Below, piece by piece: positions 63,721 through 64,000 of a stretch of DNA of 64,000 bases. A program made the translations under genes and the position numbers. The stretch's first letter is position 1; the number at the start of each line of letters is the position of its first letter. The notes under the pieces were generated by a model. The model ran no database searches and was not told the origin of the DNA. It worked only from the letters and a program-made list of their open reading frames with translations. The stretch lies in NCBI GenBank assembly GCA_903632075.3, contig CAHIKZ030000027.1, positions 374,001-438,000 of the forward strand, read 5' to 3'. Source of the DNA: Acanthosepion pharaonis (lineage: Eukaryota; Mollusca; Cephalopoda; Sepiida; Sepiidae).

Positions 63721-64000
63721 AAATTACTTAGAGTATAAAATGAGGAGGAAAATTAAATTAATCATAGAAGAGTGTCTGAAGTCATGTAAAGGGTTTTGTT
63801 ACAGTTCCTCACAACCAGCATTGAAGTTTTCAGTAGTGTAAAATTACTCGCCAATATTGGCTTCTAACCAGTATGCAGCATTATTATTTTATGTCAGATA
63901 ATTTTATTTTCTTGAAACAAGCTACTTACACTGACACTATCAAGCAACTGTAAATTCGTGAATAAATTCCTTATCTTGTTTAAAATTACCCGTGTGTTTC

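Noticed and set aside
1..64000. CRISPR arrays, operons or bacterial-type genes
   Set aside because: Introns, poly(A)-type signals, SINEs and LINEs show a eukaryotic genome; no direct-repeat/spacer array was seen.

Overview
This is a eukaryotic, AT-rich, intron-dominated window. The repeat content (long TA microsatellites, Penelope-like elements, tRNA-derived SINEs, mollusc-type LINE tails with a C-terminal zinc finger) points to a mollusc, most likely a cephalopod such as an octopus. The species call is inference.

One host gene could be reconstructed: RMI1 (RecQ-mediated genome instability protein 1), on the minus strand from an ATG at 62,407 to a stop at 11,653. Fourteen coding exons total 1,980 nt (659 codons plus stop). 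Every junction is GT-AG and the reading phase carries through all 13 introns. The order is an N-terminal RMI1/DUF1767 helical region and OB1 domain (exons 1-5), an acidic, Ser-rich linker (exons 6-10) and a C-terminal OB2 domain (exons 11-14). In known systems RMI1 works with TOP3A, BLM and RMI2 to dissolve double Holliday junctions.

Region 1-11.6 kb lies downstream of the gene. It holds a hAT-like MITE, two LINE tails with zinc fingers, a large microsatellite field, a 3 x 145-bp tandem array with promoter-like motifs, a LINE remnant, and a decayed Ty3/gypsy-like LTR element (7.2-10.7 kb) lying between two inverted ~165-bp repeats. Introns from 11.8 to 35.5 kb hold a repeat family seen in three copies, a ~610-bp palindromic SINE, a pogo-like MITE, Penelope and gypsy fragments, a mariner remnant cut by a solo LTR, and a 306-bp MITE starting at +8 of intron 11. 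Introns from 35.5 to 56.8 kb hold a LINE, a Penelope/mariner composite, a Tc1-like element cut by a solo LTR, an RTE-like fragment, a pogo/Tc1-like MITE, and a Penelope-like element bracketed by inverted terminal copies. From 56.9 to 64 kb lie a tRNA-like SINE cluster, promoter-like sequence and another RTE-like fragment.

Two themes stand out. First, many intronic repeats are foldbacks or inverted pairs that would form long hairpins in the RMI1 pre-mRNA. Second, sequences resembling hammerhead ribozyme cores (CUGANGA, helix II, GAAA) recur at several loci, mostly inside those foldback elements.
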